From: Sutcliffiella horikoshii
GTDB taxonomy: Bacteria > Bacillota > Bacilli > Bacillales > Bacillaceae_I
NCBI RefSeq assembly: GCF_008180725.1
Contig: NZ_VTEV01000001.1
Span: 589,269 to 653,268 of the forward strand
Length of the DNA stretch: 64,000 nucleotides
Reading direction: 5' to 3'
Shown here: one piece after another, positions 51,544 through 64,000 of the stretch
How the letters are laid out: every line of letters begins with the position of its first letter
Numbering within the stretch: position 1 is the stretch's first letter
Notes under the pieces: generated by a model
The model's database searches: none
The model's input: the letters and a program-made list of their open reading frames with translations, nothing else
Told to the model about the DNA's origin: nothing
Program-made: the position numbers and the translations under genes

Positions 51544-52887
51544 TTAAAAAACACCTAAGGACTGAAGGAAAACAAGTAAGATAGAAACAGGAATCACATA
51601 TCTGATGAGGAAATACCATATCTGGAACAATCCTTTTTTAACGGTCGAACCTTGGAAGAATTCATCCTCCAATAAGTTTCTAGGAATTCGATGCCCTACA
51701 AAGTAGGAGATTAAAAATGCACCCAGTGGAAGTCCTATATTACTTACTAGGAAATCAGCAGCATCAAAAAATAGTAGTCCTAGAATATTTATGTCAGCTA
51801 GTACTCCAAAGGATAGTGCTGAAGGAATTCCAATCACAAAAATGACTAAACCAGTAATTACTGCTATTCTTCTTCTTTTTTCTTGATTATCTTTTACAAT
51901 GACTGCAACAATAATCTCTAAAATTGAAAAAGCCGAAGTCAAGGTTGCAAATAATAGCAGTATTAGAAACATCGTCAAGAATAACCCACCAAGCGGCAGT
52001 TGATCAAACACTGCTGGTAAAACCACAAATACAAGACCAGGACCTTCATCCGGCTGCAATCCTAACGCAAAGACAGCAGGGAAAATTACTAACCCAGAAA
52101 GAAGGGAAATGATGACGTTTAATCCAACAACAGAACCAGCCGATCGTACTAGGTTCTCCCCTTTCTCCAAGTAAGAGCTGTAGGTTACCATAATAGAAAT
52201 ACCTACACTAAGAGAAAATAGAGCCTGTCCAAGTGCCATTAGAAATGTATTTGGTGTAATTAAGGATAGATCAGGCTGTAAAAAATATAAGATTCCTTCC
52301 GAAGCACCTTCCAAAGTGAGTGATCTTACCAACAATACGATAAAAATAATGAATAGTAATGGCATTAAAATCTTGCTGGCTTTTTCAATTCCACTCTGTA
52401 CCCCAGCCTGGACAACCCAAATAGTTATGGCTAAGAAAATGAATTGTGCAAGTAAAACTTGAACCGGATTGGAAATCGTCTGTTCAAATAATGCTCCGTA
52501 TTCCTCTAATGAAAATTGAGCTAAACCGCCTGTCATGCTTTTCCACAAATAAGTGACAATCCATCCTCCTACCACACTGTAAAAGGATAATAGAATAAAG
52601 GATGCCGTTACTCCGAGCACACCGATGAAATACCATTTCTTTTTAGGGGCTAGAATTTTATATGCTGTTATGGCGTCCTTTTGGGTAGATCTTCCCACGA
52701 TAAATTCCGCCAATAGCATCGGCGCACCTATAAGAAGGGTGAAAAGGATAAATAAAAGAAAAAATATACCTCCTCCATTTGAACCTGCCATATATGGAAA
52801 TTTCCATATGGCCCCTAGACCTATTGCGGAACCAGCTGCTGCTAAGATAAAACCAAGTTTTGATGTCCATTGCTCATGTTGTTTCAT
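51544..52887 (-). CDS. Sodium:neurotransmitter symporter (NSS/SNF) family amino acid transporter
   Basis: 447 residues with 11-12 membrane segments. The N-terminal [34 protein letters not shown] is the first-helix signature, with the unwound GSAIGLG sodium/substrate site, and [12 protein letters not shown] is the motif after segment 2. Bacterial members such as MhsT and TyT1 carry hydrophobic amino acids with Na+. The exact substrate is not shown. AGGAG lies 9 nt upstream. It sits between the subtilase genes and a two-component system, without an operon link. Confidence 0.9.
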   Translation of the reverse strand: MKQHEQWTSKLGFILAAAGSAIGLGAIWKFPYMAGSNGGGIFFLLFILFTLLIGAPMLLAEFIVGRSTQKDAITAYKILAPKKKWYFIGVLGVTASFILLSFYSVVGGWIVTYLWKSMTGGLAQFSLEEYGALFEQTISNPVQVLLAQFIFLAITIWVVQAGVQSGIEKASKILMPLLFIIFIVLLVRSLTLEGASEGILYFLQPDLSLITPNTFLMALGQALFSLSVGISIMVTYSSYLEKGENLVRSAGSVVGLNVIISLLSGLVIFPAVFALGLQPDEGPGLVFVVLPAVFDQLPLGGLFLTMFLILLLFATLTSAFSILEIIVAVIVKDNQEKRRRIAVITGLVIFVIGIPSALSFGVLADINILGLLFFDAADFLVSNIGLPLGAFLISYFVGHRIPRNLLEDEFFQGSTVKKGLFQIWYFLIRYVIPVSILLVFLQSLGVF

Positions 52888-53002
52888 AGTTTATTACTCC
52901 TATTTAAATGATTAGTCTATTATGATACTATCCTTTAACGAAAATGTATAGGGAATTTTCTGTAAAGTCTGGAGAAAGCTTTATAAAGCTATAAAAAGCT
53001 AT

Positions 53003-53641
53003 TTATGGAAGGGACACCAGTTTATGTTGCACTGCATAGATAACTACTTGAGATCGGCTCTTCACATTTAGCTTTTTAAATATTTTACTTACATGTATTT
53101 TAACCGTTTTATCGCTTATATATAAACGTTCCGCAATCTCTTTATTGGATAGCCCCTCTACAAGACACACAAGCACTTCTTGTTCTCTTTCCGTAAGGTT
53201 TGTGTCCTCTGTTTGTTGACTCCCTTGTTGGTGATAGTTGATCAACTTCTTCGTCATAGCAGGGTGAATGATGGATTCCCCTCTATAGACCGTTCTAATT
53301 GCATCTATAACTTGATCAGAATGTGAATCTTTTAAAAGATATCCATCTGCCCCTTCTTTGATGGCAGACAAAAAATACTCATCATGTTTATACATTGTCA
53401 GGATTAACACTTTGATCTCCGGATATTCTTTTTTCACTTTTTTTGTGAGTTCAATGCCATCCTTTTCAGGCATATTAATATCCATGACAATGACATGAGG
53501 ACGCTGTCTTTGCATGAGCGCAACCATTTCTTTTTCTCCTGTTGCTTCCCCAATCACTTTCATATCACTTTCCAAGGAAATGATAGTTTTCAATCCGTCT
53601 CGTAAAATAGCATGATCATCTACTAGCATGACGTTAATCAT
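53003..53641 (-). CDS. NarL/FixJ-type response regulator
   Basis: 212 residues from the ATG at 53641 (GGAGGGG 10 nt upstream). The receiver shows VDDHAILRDGL, phospho-acceptor Asp in VIVMDINMPEKDG (about 54) and the Lys in LLKDSHSDQ. The LuxR-type helix-turn-helix is LTEREQEVLVCLVEGLSNKEIAERLYISDKTVKIHVSKIF (about residues 145-185). It overlaps the end of the sensor kinase gene by 8 bp, so it is its partner. Its regulon is unknown; DegU/LiaR-like relatives control exoenzymes or envelope stress, and the adjacent subtilases make exoenzyme control a reasonable guess. Confidence 0.9.
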   Translation of the reverse strand: MINVMLVDDHAILRDGLKTIISLESDMKVIGEATGEKEMVALMQRQRPHVIVMDINMPEKDGIELTKKVKKEYPEIKVLILTMYKHDEYFLSAIKEGADGYLLKDSHSDQVIDAIRTVYRGESIIHPAMTKKLINYHQQGSQQTEDTNLTEREQEVLVCLVEGLSNKEIAERLYISDKTVKIHVSKIFKKLNVKSRSQVVIYAVQHKLVSLP

Positions 53642-55496
53642 TTTTATTCGTCCCCTCCAATCCAAGTTTTGGTACTATCAGAATTATCTCTGTCCCCTCA
53701 TTCGGTTTACTCTCAATCTGAAGGGCAGCGCCAATTTTTTCGGCTGCTTCATTCATTTGAATTATTCCATAATGCGGCTGATTCATCGCTTTGATCATCG
53801 CATGGTATAACGAAAATCCGATTCCATTATCCGTCATTTTTAATAATATATGATCCTTTTTGTAGCTTACTAAAATGTGCAAATTTGTTGCTTTCGCATG
53901 TTTGATACAATTTTGAACACTTTCTTGAAACACATCAAACATTACCTTTTCTGTCATGGGACTTATAGGACCTCTTTCTCCTCTAATTTCCAGTTCGATT
54001 TTTAGAGTCAGAGTTTGATCTTTCTTTAATTCTTGTATTTTCCTTTCAATAGCAGTATGAAATCCCAACTTCTCTGTTGGGTAAGGTTTTAAAGCGTAAA
54101 TGGAATCTCTTACATCTTTCAAACTGTCCCTTAACTGTTTATTACTGTCCGATATTAATTGTTTTGCTTCAATAGGATCCGTATTTATTTTCCTTATGGA
54201 CGTGTCAAGTTTCATGACCGCACCGGCAAGTGATTGTGCTATGCCATCATGGATATCATGAGCAATCCTGTTTCGTTCTTCGAGAATTACTCTTTGCTCT
54301 TGCTCTTTGAGAAGCTGCTTCTTTTTGAAAAATCCAGCCAATTGATTTGCGATCGTTGCAACTGCCCTCGTGTCCTCTATCGTGAAGCTTTTTGTACGAG
54401 CTTTGGTTACTACAAAACAACCAATTACTTCGTTCTCAACTAATAAGGGAGCATATAGCACTGATCTTAATTGCGGACGAATATAAGAAGTCAATGGTCC
54501 CATATCTGAATCTTTTCTATCATAGACCATAAGACTCTCCAAGCTCTCCATGCGAAAGAATACTTCATTTTCCATCACTTGTGACGTCAACTTGCCATTT
54601 AACATGGTGAGTTCCCATTTTCCTTCTTGAGTTCTAAGAAACAGTACGCAGTCCTCATGTATCATTATATCACCAATCAATTTCTTAATTAGGCCCTCCC
54701 AAGTTTGAGAGGTAAGCGATTTGTTTAACTCAGAAGAAAAGTCGAACAATGCCTTGATACGGTTCTTCTCCACCTTTAACCTCGCAATGATGGAGCTGAG
54801 CAATGACAATCCAACAAGTGGGGAGAAAAAGAAGAAAAAAGAAAAACTGTCCACTTCCCCACGGTTTTGACTTCCAAGATAGTGAATCAAACAACCGTAA
54901 ACAAAGGCAATGACATAACTGATTATTTCCCCTTGATTTTTCCCTATCCAAAAACGTAGAGGGTATTTTTCAGGGCGTAACCATAACACAATGTCTACAA
55001 TAAAATTATTGATGAGATAAAAAAATGAAATGATGAGAAAAAAACCTAATATCTCAATTGTTAGAGGTGAGTATTGCGAGACCACAATGTTTTCTAATAT
55101 AGAACGGTGTATGATATGCGCAAGATAAAAGCTGATTATTAATTGCGCAGGATTAAATAACAGGATCCGCAAAGGCCTCCGGTGAATGAAGTTAATGGCA
55201 AGGACCGTCAGCCCATATGTAAGAATGACTATATCTATACCAAAAACCACATAGATCATATAAATGATGGGAAACGTTAAAGTAGTTTGACCTCTTGGCA
55301 TAGGCATTGGATAGTACTCACAGATAAAAAGGAATACAATTAACAATACGAACGTCAAAGAAACAGTGACACTTTGGTGTACCACTAAATGATAACCGAA
55401 CAATGCAAGACCAATTAGTGAAATGAATCCCATATATAATTGAGAGACGTGATAACCCTTCCAGTGCATCTGCATCTTATCAACCATCCTGATCAT
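53634..55496 (-). CDS. Membrane sensor histidine kinase, HisKA_3 (NarX/DegS-type)
   Basis: 620 residues. About eight membrane segments cover residues 1-245. A GAF-like domain spans about 270-400. The dimerisation/phospho-acceptor motif is RNRIAHDIHDGIAQSLAGAV (His-box HDIHDG), and the ATPase part shows QESVQNCIKHAKA, DNGIGFS and a short YGIIQMNEAAEKIGA. This is the HPK7 class that pairs with NarL regulators, and the regulator gene overlaps its end. The start has a weak GGATGG site; an ATG a few codons downstream is also possible. Confidence 0.85.
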   Translation of the reverse strand: MIRMVDKMQMHWKGYHVSQLYMGFISLIGLALFGYHLVVHQSVTVSLTFVLLIVFLFICEYYPMPMPRGQTTLTFPIIYMIYVVFGIDIVILTYGLTVLAINFIHRRPLRILLFNPAQLIISFYLAHIIHRSILENIVVSQYSPLTIEILGFFLIISFFYLINNFIVDIVLWLRPEKYPLRFWIGKNQGEIISYVIAFVYGCLIHYLGSQNRGEVDSFSFFFFFSPLVGLSLLSSIIARLKVEKNRIKALFDFSSELNKSLTSQTWEGLIKKLIGDIMIHEDCVLFLRTQEGKWELTMLNGKLTSQVMENEVFFRMESLESLMVYDRKDSDMGPLTSYIRPQLRSVLYAPLLVENEVIGCFVVTKARTKSFTIEDTRAVATIANQLAGFFKKKQLLKEQEQRVILEERNRIAHDIHDGIAQSLAGAVMKLDTSIRKINTDPIEAKQLISDSNKQLRDSLKDVRDSIYALKPYPTEKLGFHTAIERKIQELKKDQTLTLKIELEIRGERGPISPMTEKVMFDVFQESVQNCIKHAKATNLHILVSYKKDHILLKMTDNGIGFSLYHAMIKAMNQPHYGIIQMNEAAEKIGAALQIESKPNEGTEIILIVPKLGLEGTNKND

Positions 55497-55540
55497 TTTG
55501 TAGTCGTAAAAAGTTGTAGCTTATATTGAGGAATATAAAT

Positions 55541-55586
55541 AGAACTTCAGCTGGCATAATGATAAACACTTACCAACTGAAGTTCT
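55541..55586 (-). terminator. Terminator of the PAS kinase gene
   Basis: AGAACTTCAG...CTGAAGTTCT with an internal continuation (CTGG/CCA), followed on the minus strand by ATTTATATT. Confidence 0.6.
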
Positions 55587-55679
55587 AATGTACTCTAATA
55601 ATAAAGTACTCCTTTATCATAAGCGATTTACATAACTGTTACTATTAGGTAAAAGAAATATACAACTAATACAAAAGTA

Positions 55680-57554
55680 TTATTTTTCACAGTCTATCTG
55701 TTTAAAACGAACTTCTATAGTAGTTCCTTCATTCTTTCCGCTGAAAAAATGGACTGTACCATGGTGGTTTTTGATGATATTAAACGTTATCATTAGCCCT
55801 AATCCGGTCCCAGTCGTCTTAGTAGTAAAAAAAGGTTCGCCCAGTCTTGATATAATATCTTCTGGAATTCCGGTTCCTTCATCACGCAAGGTAATGACTA
55901 AATCCTTACCCTCAATTTTCGTATCAATATAAATGGTGCCTCCTTTGGGCATCGCTTCAATTCCATTTTTGATCAGGTTGATAAACACCTGTTTCATCTG
56001 GTTTTCATCACATTTTAAGGTAGGGAACTTCGCCTTTAATTTCAAATCAAACCACACATTATTCATAATCGCCTGTGTTTCTAAAAGTGTCGTTACATCT
56101 TTAAGCAGGGAATGAACTGAAACCGGATGAACGAATACTTGATGAGGTTTGGCAAGTAAAAGTAATTCACTTAGTATTAGTTCGATCCTACTTAACTCTG
56201 ACTCAATTATATCGAAATACCCCTTCTTTTCTTCCATCTCCCGTTCCAAGAGTTTGAAAAAGCCTTTGATAGCTGTTAGCGGATTACGAATTTCATGTGC
56301 AATGCCAGCTGCCAATTGACCTGCGACCGTAAGCTTTTCCGATTGCAGCATCAACGCTTCTGCTTGTTTACGTTCTGTTATGTCCCTGATAATGACTTGC
56401 ATGGCATCTTTTCCTAGATAGGTGGTAGGTATTCCCACAAGCTCTGTATGAATGGCATTTCCTTTCATTGTCTTCCATTCTTGTTCAAATGTCGGCAATT
56501 TCGTTCCATTATGTTGCTCAAGCACTTCTTTCCATATCTTCTCAAAATCTTCTTTTGGGAGATTATCATAAATGCTTTTACCAAAGATTTCTCCATAGTT
56601 ATCTACTTCAAGCATCTTTAGTCCGGACTCATTAATAAACGTCCATTTTTCTTCACAAATCACTCCAATTGTATCAATCGAATTTTGTACGAGCTTTCGA
56701 AAGCGTTCGCGACTGTTTTGTAAAATTTTATGAAAGCTCTTCCGGTGTGAAATATCCACCAGCATAACGAAAGAAGCTGGCTTTCCCTTGAAAGTAGTGT
56801 AATTTGAAGTGATTTCCACATCGATTGCTCTTCCATCAAACCGCTTCCAGCGTTGCTCCATCTGCCCCACTCGGTACCCTTGTTGCACAGACTTAATTCT
56901 TTTTCCCACAATTTCATGGTAATTTTCTTCTATGTATTCATAAACCGAGGTCTCGAGAATCTGCTCCTTATGGCAAGCCCCAAGCATGGATGTACCTGCT
57001 TCATTTACATACTTGATGATTCCATCAACAAAAATGAACACACCGTTTGGAAGGTATTCGATAAGGTCATAGGCAGAATAATCCTCGTCTATTTGAGGTT
57101 CTTCACTTACACCGTTTCCATTTATTTTCCTTTGACTAGTAGGCATCGTAATTGTCGTTTTTCTATCTGACTCCGTGGTATTCTGATAATCCGATGTTCG
57201 GGAAAGCATCATAACGATTTCCTTCTCTTCCCCTATAGATGATTTGACTTCAGAAAGTACGGCTTCCATCCAAACAAGGTCCCCATCCTTTTTTTTCATG
57301 CGAAAATAACAGTGAGTTTGATGGGAGGGCTGGTAGATTAAGCTCTCTATTAAATATAGATCTTCTGAGTTGATCCAATTCTCTAATCTTGTATCTATCA
57401 GATCCTTCCTCGCATGCCCTAATAATGCTACACATGTGGAAGAAACATACTGAATATCTCCTATCTCTGAGATTACAATGATTAGCTGGACCTTAGTAAT
57501 AGATTCAACAGATGGTGTGTTCTCCTTCTTTAATAAAGAATCAGGGGTACTCAT
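55680..57554 (-). CDS. Multi-PAS sporulation-type sensor histidine kinase
   Basis: 624 residues from the ATG at 57554 (GGAGG 8 nt upstream); longer frames start without a site. No membrane segment. Three PAS domains: about 18-130 ([11 protein letters not shown]...), 150-265 ([20 protein letters not shown]) and 275-395 ([16 protein letters not shown]). H-box [23 protein letters not shown]-box [10 protein letters not shown]1 [11 protein letters not shown]2 GTGLGL. Soluble multi-PAS kinases of this H-box type (KinA/KinE-like) feed the Spo0F phosphorelay. No regulator gene is adjacent, which agrees. Confidence 0.85.
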   Translation of the reverse strand: MSTPDSLLKKENTPSVESITKVQLIIVISEIGDIQYVSSTCVALLGHARKDLIDTRLENWINSEDLYLIESLIYQPSHQTHCYFRMKKKDGDLVWMEAVLSEVKSSIGEEKEIVMMLSRTSDYQNTTESDRKTTITMPTSQRKINGNGVSEEPQIDEDYSAYDLIEYLPNGVFIFVDGIIKYVNEAGTSMLGACHKEQILETSVYEYIEENYHEIVGKRIKSVQQGYRVGQMEQRWKRFDGRAIDVEITSNYTTFKGKPASFVMLVDISHRKSFHKILQNSRERFRKLVQNSIDTIGVICEEKWTFINESGLKMLEVDNYGEIFGKSIYDNLPKEDFEKIWKEVLEQHNGTKLPTFEQEWKTMKGNAIHTELVGIPTTYLGKDAMQVIIRDITERKQAEALMLQSEKLTVAGQLAAGIAHEIRNPLTAIKGFFKLLEREMEEKKGYFDIIESELSRIELILSELLLLAKPHQVFVHPVSVHSLLKDVTTLLETQAIMNNVWFDLKLKAKFPTLKCDENQMKQVFINLIKNGIEAMPKGGTIYIDTKIEGKDLVITLRDEGTGIPEDIISRLGEPFFTTKTTGTGLGLMITFNIIKNHHGTVHFFSGKNEGTTIEVRFKQIDCEK

Positions 57555-57787
57555 TACACGTTCCTCCCTTCGTAAACTATCCTTAAATCTTTTGCCGCCC
57601 AAAAACATTTGTAAAACTATATCGTCCTTAACTTCCAATATCCCCTATTATACTACAAATTTCTTTATTTTTCTAAATATTATAACTAATACTCCTAGTT
57701 CTTTCCTCCCAAAATAAAAGATTTCCCTATCCACCTAGCAATCTACCAGAACACTTGGGAAAGCTGTATAATGAGAAAAAAAAGAAA

Positions 57788-57804
57788 AAAAGGGGTCAGA
57801 CCCC
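57788..57804. repeat. GGGGTCAGACCCC palindrome, copy 2
   Basis: GGGGTCAGACCCC at 57792-57804, directly before the ribosome binding site AGGAGG of the next gene. On the plus strand 180 nt left of it (57601-57780) I count 40 C and 13 G; from 57841 to 58020 on the right 79 G and 23 C. Confidence 0.85.
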
Positions 57805-57819
57805 AGGAGGTATTTTCAC

Positions 57820-58701
57820 ATGAACAGAGAATTACATAAGGTTGCTTTTGTTGGTACGGGTGTGATGGGCAGTAGTATGGCGGGGCATTTGTTGGACCAA
57901 GGGTTTGAGGTTAGTGTGTTTACGCGGACGCGGGAGAAGGCGGAGGATTTGGTTTCGCGCGGCGCGGTGTGGAAGGGTAGTGCGGGGGAGGCTGCACAGG
58001 GTGCTGATGTTGTAATTACAATGGTTGGCTACCCTAAAGATGTGAAAGAAATTTATTTCGGAGATAACGGCATCTTACCTAATGCCGAACAAGGTGCATA
58101 TCTAATTGATATGACCACCTCCACTCCGACACTTGCTAAACAGATTTACGAGCAAGCGAAAGAAAAAGGATTACATAGCCTGGATGCTCCTGTCTCAGGT
58201 GGCGATATTGGTGCTAAGGAAGCTCGTCTAACGATAATGGTCGGTGGGGAAAAGGCAGCTTTTGAGGCATGTCGCCCCATCTTCCAAGCATTAGGAGCAA
58301 ACATCATTCACCAAGGTGAGGCTGGAGCAGGGCAGCACACTAAAATGTGCAACCAGATTGCCATTGCCACGAACATGATTGGTGTTTGTGAAGCTTTGGC
58401 TTACGCAGAGACAGCGGGACTTGATCCTGAAAATGTCCTAAAGAGTATTTCTAGCGGTGCGGCCGGAAGCTGGTCCTTGTCTAATCTTGCCCCTCGTATT
58501 ATCGCAGGAAACTATGAACCAGGCTTTTTCGTCAAACACTTCATCAAAGATATGGAAATCGCCCTTGATGAAGCCGATAAAATGGGGCTTGATGTCCCAG
58601 GCCTTTCCTTAGCCCGTGAAATGTATGTAAAACTTTCTGCAATTGGCGAAGAAAATAGTGGAACTCAAGCACTTTATAAGCTATTCCAAAAAAATAGTTA
58701 G
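57820..58701 (+). CDS. 3-hydroxyisobutyrate dehydrogenase-family protein (YkwC-like)
   Basis: 293 residues. Rossmann GTGVMGSSMAGHLL (about 11-24), the catalytic DAPVSGGDIGAKEA block, the Lys in GQHTKMCNQI and the C-terminal FFVKHFIKDMEIALDEA are all intact. The family uses NAD(P) to oxidise 3-hydroxy acids or reduce semialdehydes. The first 60 codons are unusually G-rich (about 44 percent G) compared with the rest, which changes abruptly near 58020. AGGAGG lies 9 nt upstream, right after a palindrome. Confidence 0.88.
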   Translation: MNRELHKVAFVGTGVMGSSMAGHLLDQGFEVSVFTRTREKAEDLVSRGAVWKGSAGEAAQGADVVITMVGYPKDVKEIYFGDNGILPNAEQGAYLIDMTTSTPTLAKQIYEQAKEKGLHSLDAPVSGGDIGAKEARLTIMVGGEKAAFEACRPIFQALGANIIHQGEAGAGQHTKMCNQIAIATNMIGVCEALAYAETAGLDPENVLKSISSGAAGSWSLSNLAPRIIAGNYEPGFFVKHFIKDMEIALDEADKMGLDVPGLSLAREMYVKLSAIGEENSGTQALYKLFQKNS

Positions 58702-58702
58702 A

Positions 58703-58743
58703 TGGTAAAGGCGACTGCATTCAACCTGCAGTCGCCTTTACTT

Positions 58744-58748
<5 letters not shown>
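58703..58748. terminator. Bidirectional terminator between the dehydrogenase gene and hutG
   Basis: GTAAAGGCGACTGCA pairs perfectly with TGCAGTCGCCTTTAC around a 7-nt loop, followed by TTTTATC. Confidence 0.88.
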
Positions 58749-60964
<2,216 letters not shown>

Positions 60965-60967
60965 CTA

Positions 60968-62638
60968 TTACTCACTCTCCTTTAGCAAAGGAATGTGCAC
61001 GCCTTTTTCTTTGGCCACTTTTTTCGCAAGATCATACCCTGCATCCGCATGCCTCACAACACCCATACCAGGGTCTGAAGTCAACACTCGCTCTAAGCGC
61101 TTTCCTGCTGCTTCCGTTCCATCGGCCACAATGACCATTCCTGCGTGAAGAGAATACCCCATTCCCACTCCACCACCGTGATGAACGGAAACCCAACTCG
61201 CACCATTTACACCATTAATGAGCGCATTCAATATCGGCCAATCCGCTACCGCGTCACTTCCATCAAGCATTGCTTCTGTTTCACGATTAGGAGATGCCAC
61301 AGAGCCGCAGTCCAAATGATCGCGACCGATTACAATCGGTGCAGAAAGCTCGCCGCTTGCTACCATTTCGTTAATGATTTTTCCAAAACGGGCACGTTCA
61401 CCATAACCAAGCCAGCAAATTCTTGAAGGCAACCCTTGGAATGCCACTTTTTCTCTTGCCATCTTGATCCAATTGCAAAGATGCTTGTTATCGGCAAACT
61501 CTCTTAAAATAACTTCATCTGTTTTATAAATATCTTCCGGATCCCCAGACAATGCCACCCAACGGAAAGGTCCTTTCCCTTCGCAAAATTGAGGGCGGAT
61601 AAATGCCGGAACAAAGCCAGGGAAATCAAAGGCATTTTCCACTCCCTCGTCCAGAGCAACCTGGCGGATATTGTTGCCATAATCAAATGTGATGGCGCCT
61701 TTTTGTTGAAGGTCAAGCATTGCTTTCACATGCACTGCCATACTCTCTTTTGCCAGTTTCACATACTGTGCTGGTTCTTCTTTTCTTAGTTCTGCTGCCT
61801 CTTCTAAAGTCATTCCAACCGGAAGATAGCCATTTAATGGGTCATGGGCAGAAGTTTGGTCTGTCAAAAGATCTGGTGTAAATCCTCTTTCCACTAATTG
61901 TGGAAGTATTTCTGCTGCATTGCCTAGTAGTCCAATAGACAATGGTTTTCCTAGCTTTTTATATTCTTCCGCTTTTTGAATGGCTTCATCTATTGTATGG
62001 ACCTTTACGTCGCAATATCTCGTCTCAATGCGACGGTCAATACGATGTTCATCCACTTCAATGGCGATACACACCCCATCGTTCATGGTAACGGCAAGCG
62101 GCTGTGCACCACCCATCCCTCCAAGTCCAGCTGTAACAGTGATCGTGCCTTTTAGAGTATTGTTAAAAAATTGCTTGGCCGCTTCAGCGAAAGTTTCATA
62201 GGTTCCTTGTAGGATCCCTTGAGTACCGATATATATCCAAGAGCCGGCTGTCATTTGGCCGTACATCATCAGCCCTTTTTGATCTAGCTCATGGAAGTGG
62301 TCCCAATTTGCCCACTTTGGCACAAGGTTGGAGTTTGCCAATAAAACACGTGGCGCATCTGCATGACTGCGGAACACAGCAACCGGCTTACCTGACTGAA
62401 CTAATAAGGTTTCATCTTCTTCCAAGTTTTTAAGCGATTCCACAATGGCGTCAAAACTTTCCCAGTTTCTTGCCGCTTTCCCGATTCCACCGTACACCAC
62501 TAACTCTTCCGGGATTTCTGCCACTTCCGGGTCTAAGTTGTTCATCAACATACGCAATGCAGCCTCCTGCACCCACCCTTTCGTATTTAACTCACTGCCC
62601 CTAGGAGCACGAATAACCTTCACCATTTCCTTTTCCAT
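60968..62638 (-). CDS. hutU: Urocanate hydratase HutU
   Basis: 556 residues, as in other bacteria (about 552-557). NAD+-binding and active-site segments include [40 protein letters not shown] and [13 protein letters not shown] (catalytic Cys region). NREGAM-like [20 protein letters not shown] is conserved. It converts urocanate to imidazolone-propanoate. GGGG lies 10 nt upstream. It is separated from hutH by 109 bp with a hairpin palindrome. Confidence 0.96.
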   Translation of the reverse strand: MEKEMVKVIRAPRGSELNTKGWVQEAALRMLMNNLDPEVAEIPEELVVYGGIGKAARNWESFDAIVESLKNLEEDETLLVQSGKPVAVFRSHADAPRVLLANSNLVPKWANWDHFHELDQKGLMMYGQMTAGSWIYIGTQGILQGTYETFAEAAKQFFNNTLKGTITVTAGLGGMGGAQPLAVTMNDGVCIAIEVDEHRIDRRIETRYCDVKVHTIDEAIQKAEEYKKLGKPLSIGLLGNAAEILPQLVERGFTPDLLTDQTSAHDPLNGYLPVGMTLEEAAELRKEEPAQYVKLAKESMAVHVKAMLDLQQKGAITFDYGNNIRQVALDEGVENAFDFPGFVPAFIRPQFCEGKGPFRWVALSGDPEDIYKTDEVILREFADNKHLCNWIKMAREKVAFQGLPSRICWLGYGERARFGKIINEMVASGELSAPIVIGRDHLDCGSVASPNRETEAMLDGSDAVADWPILNALINGVNGASWVSVHHGGGVGMGYSLHAGMVIVADGTEAAGKRLERVLTSDPGMGVVRHADAGYDLAKKVAKEKGVHIPLLKESE

Positions 62639-62721
62639 TTCAGTTCATCCCCTTTTGATTGAATTATTCATTTTGGTTTTTGATAATGTTACAGAATTGT
62701 TGCGGGAGTATTAAATTTCTG

Positions 62722-62740
62722 AGGGGGGTCAGACCCCCCT
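62722..62740. repeat. AGGGGGGTCAGACCCCCCT palindrome, copy 3, between hutH and hutU
   Basis: A perfect extended palindrome around GTCAGAC. In the hut transcript it forms a 9-bp GC-rich hairpin between hutH and hutU. The plus strand right of it (3' end of hutH) is richer in G than elsewhere in the gene, but the contrast is weaker than at the other two copies, and the left side does not show the C excess. Confidence 0.8.
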
Positions 62741-62747
62741 AGGAATT

Positions 62748-64000
62748 TCACGCTCTACATAGAACGCTTCCCTCATCCTTCATCCACGCGGCGAGTGCTT
62801 CGATGTCTTTGGAGAAGATGCGGTCTTCGGTGATGCTTGGGACGATGGTACGCCCTTCTTGGTACCATTTTTGCATGAGTGGTGCGGATAGGAAGACTCC
62901 TCGGAATTCAAGGGCTTGCATGGCACACATCCATTCGATGGCAAGTACTCTTCGCACATTGGCTACTATTTGATAGGCATGCCTTGCTCCAATCGTCCCC
63001 ATGCTTACATGATCTTCTTGGTTGGCAGAGGACGGGATGGAATCCACACTTGCCGGGTGAGCCAATGTCTTATTCTCTGAAACTAGCGAAGCTGCACAAT
63101 ATTGCATGATCATGGCACCTGACTGAAGTCCTGGCTTTGGACTTAAGAATGGCGGCAAGTCATTCAACTGTGGGTTAACCAAACGTTCGATCCTGCGTTC
63201 AGAAATATTTGCAAGTTCCGCTACGCCAAGCTTCAGAAAATCCATCGCAAAGGCAATTGGTTGCCCGTGAAAATTTCCTCCTGAAATCACCTTGCCTCCA
63301 TCATCGAAAATCAATGGGTTATCCGTTGCTGCATTGATTTCTACCTCCAGTTTCTCCTTCACATAACCCAGAACCTGCCAGGATGCTCCATGCACTTGTG
63401 GAATACACCTCAATGAATAGGCATCCTGCACACGCTTCTCTCCCTGCCTTGTCACAAGTTTGCTTCCATCTAACAACTTCCGGAACCGCTCCGCTACATC
63501 CACTTGCTCCTTATAACCGCGGACTCTATGAACATCATGATCCAAGGCATCCACAATTCCCTCAAGTCCCTCAAAAGTCATTGCTGCAATTGACTCTGCT
63601 TGAAAAGCTAATTTCTCCGCTTCTAAGTAAGCGACAACCCCTACAGCCGTCATTGCCTGCGTCCCGTTAATTAAAGCAAGACCTTCTTTTGCCTTCAATT
63701 CGATTGGGGTAATCCCTTTTTCAGCCAAAACACTTGCAGTATCTCTTCTTTTTCCTTCATAAAACACTTCCCCCTCGCCAAGCAAGGTCAATACCAGATG
63801 GGACAATGGTGCAAGATCTCCACTTGCCCCAAGCGACCCTTGCTGCGGAACCACAGGATGTATTCCTTCATTCACATATTGTAAAAGACGTTCAATGACA
63901 ATCGGACGGACACCGGAATACCCTTTTAAAAGGGCATTGGCGCGTAATACTAACATCGCACGGCCGATCACCTCATCAAATGCTTCCCCTACCCCGCAAG
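62748..64000 (-). CDS. hutH: Histidine ammonia-lyase HutH, N-terminus beyond the window
   Basis: The frame is open to the right edge (about 417 residues seen of about 505-510). [16 protein letters not shown] contains the Ala-Ser-Gly that cyclises to the MIO cofactor. Other conserved blocks are [43 protein letters not shown], and [16 protein letters not shown]. It deaminates histidine to urocanate, the first step of the pathway. The visible part starts [20 protein letters not shown]. It leads hutUIG on the minus strand. hutP would lie outside the window. Confidence 0.96.
   Translation of the reverse strand, partial: CGVGEAFDEVIGRAMLVLRANALLKGYSGVRPIVIERLLQYVNEGIHPVVPQQGSLGASGDLAPLSHLVLTLLGEGEVFYEGKRRDTASVLAEKGITPIELKAKEGLALINGTQAMTAVGVVAYLEAEKLAFQAESIAAMTFEGLEGIVDALDHDVHRVRGYKEQVDVAERFRKLLDGSKLVTRQGEKRVQDAYSLRCIPQVHGASWQVLGYVKEKLEVEINAATDNPLIFDDGGKVISGGNFHGQPIAFAMDFLKLGVAELANISERRIERLVNPQLNDLPPFLSPKPGLQSGAMIMQYCAASLVSENKTLAHPASVDSIPSSANQEDHVSMGTIGARHAYQIVANVRRVLAIEWMCAMQALEFRGVFLSAPLMQKWYQEGRTIVPSITEDRIFSKDIEALAAWMKDEGSVLCRA

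Overview
The window comes from a low-GC, spore-forming Bacillaceae genome. The signs are strong AGGAGG-type ribosome binding sites, frequent TTG/GTG starts, a yuk/ess type VII secretion locus, GerP-like and small heat-shock spore proteins, sporulation-type histidine kinases, sigma-B-type promoters, several subtilisins and a Bacillus-type hut operon. No rRNA, tRNA, CRISPR array, intact insertion sequence or prophage was seen.

Layout. 0-5.1 kb: type VII secretion. yukC (partial), yukD and yukE are preceded by a probable effector module: a lipoprotein, a large protein with an N-terminal GHSLGG lipase domain and helical C-terminus, and a small helical protein. A decayed copy of the lipoprotein gene lies upstream. 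5.2-12.4 kb: an SDR dehydrogenase, an ECF sigma/anti-sigma pair, a 2-hydroxyacid dehydrogenase, an RsbR paralogue behind a sigma-B-type promoter, a mismatch glycosylase and small proteins. 12.5-13.1 kb: an 11-copy 52-bp tandem repeat. 13.2-26 kb: housekeeping and transport genes, a second small-ORF/structured-RNA unit upstream of rsgA, an ABC-F resistance gene with an attenuator leader, and two short-period repeat arrays (20 bp and 21 bp). 26-33.2 kb: an acyltransferase and a p-aminobenzoyl-glutamate-type operon (two M20 hydrolases, regulator, AbgT, HPr-like protein). 33.4-35.3 kb: a compact cluster of GerPA/PF-like and GerPC-like proteins with an Hsp20. 35.4-44.7 kb: thioredoxin-like protein, two permeases, lipoprotein, KinB-like kinase, PadR regulator, patA, and two copies of a dispersed Bacillus repeat, one of which sits in the 5' end of a gene. 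44.7-51.3 kb: four consecutive subtilases. 51.5-57.6 kb: an NSS symporter, a NarL-type two-component system and a PAS sporulation-type kinase. 57.8-64 kb: a 3-hydroxyisobutyrate dehydrogenase-like gene and hutG-hutI-hutU-hutH (partial).

How the parts work together. YukE/YukD/YukC are parts of the secretion machine, and the adjacent lipase-lipoprotein-helical protein set resembles the reverse-architecture lipase toxins described in Staphylococcus. The abg-like genes would import and cleave aminobenzoyl-glutamate or related N-acyl amino acids. The hut genes turn histidine into glutamate. The subtilases release peptides outside the cell. The kinases, GerP-like cluster and Hsp20 belong to sporulation and germination. 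Several regulatory leaders can be read directly: a VmlR-type attenuator, PurBox-like sites, a possible ECF autoregulatory promoter, sigma-B-like promoters and a hairpin that can pair with a ribosome binding site. A 13-bp palindrome (GGGGTCAGACCCC) occurs three times; at two copies it marks a sharp switch in strand composition. All assignments come from reading the sequence without database searches.
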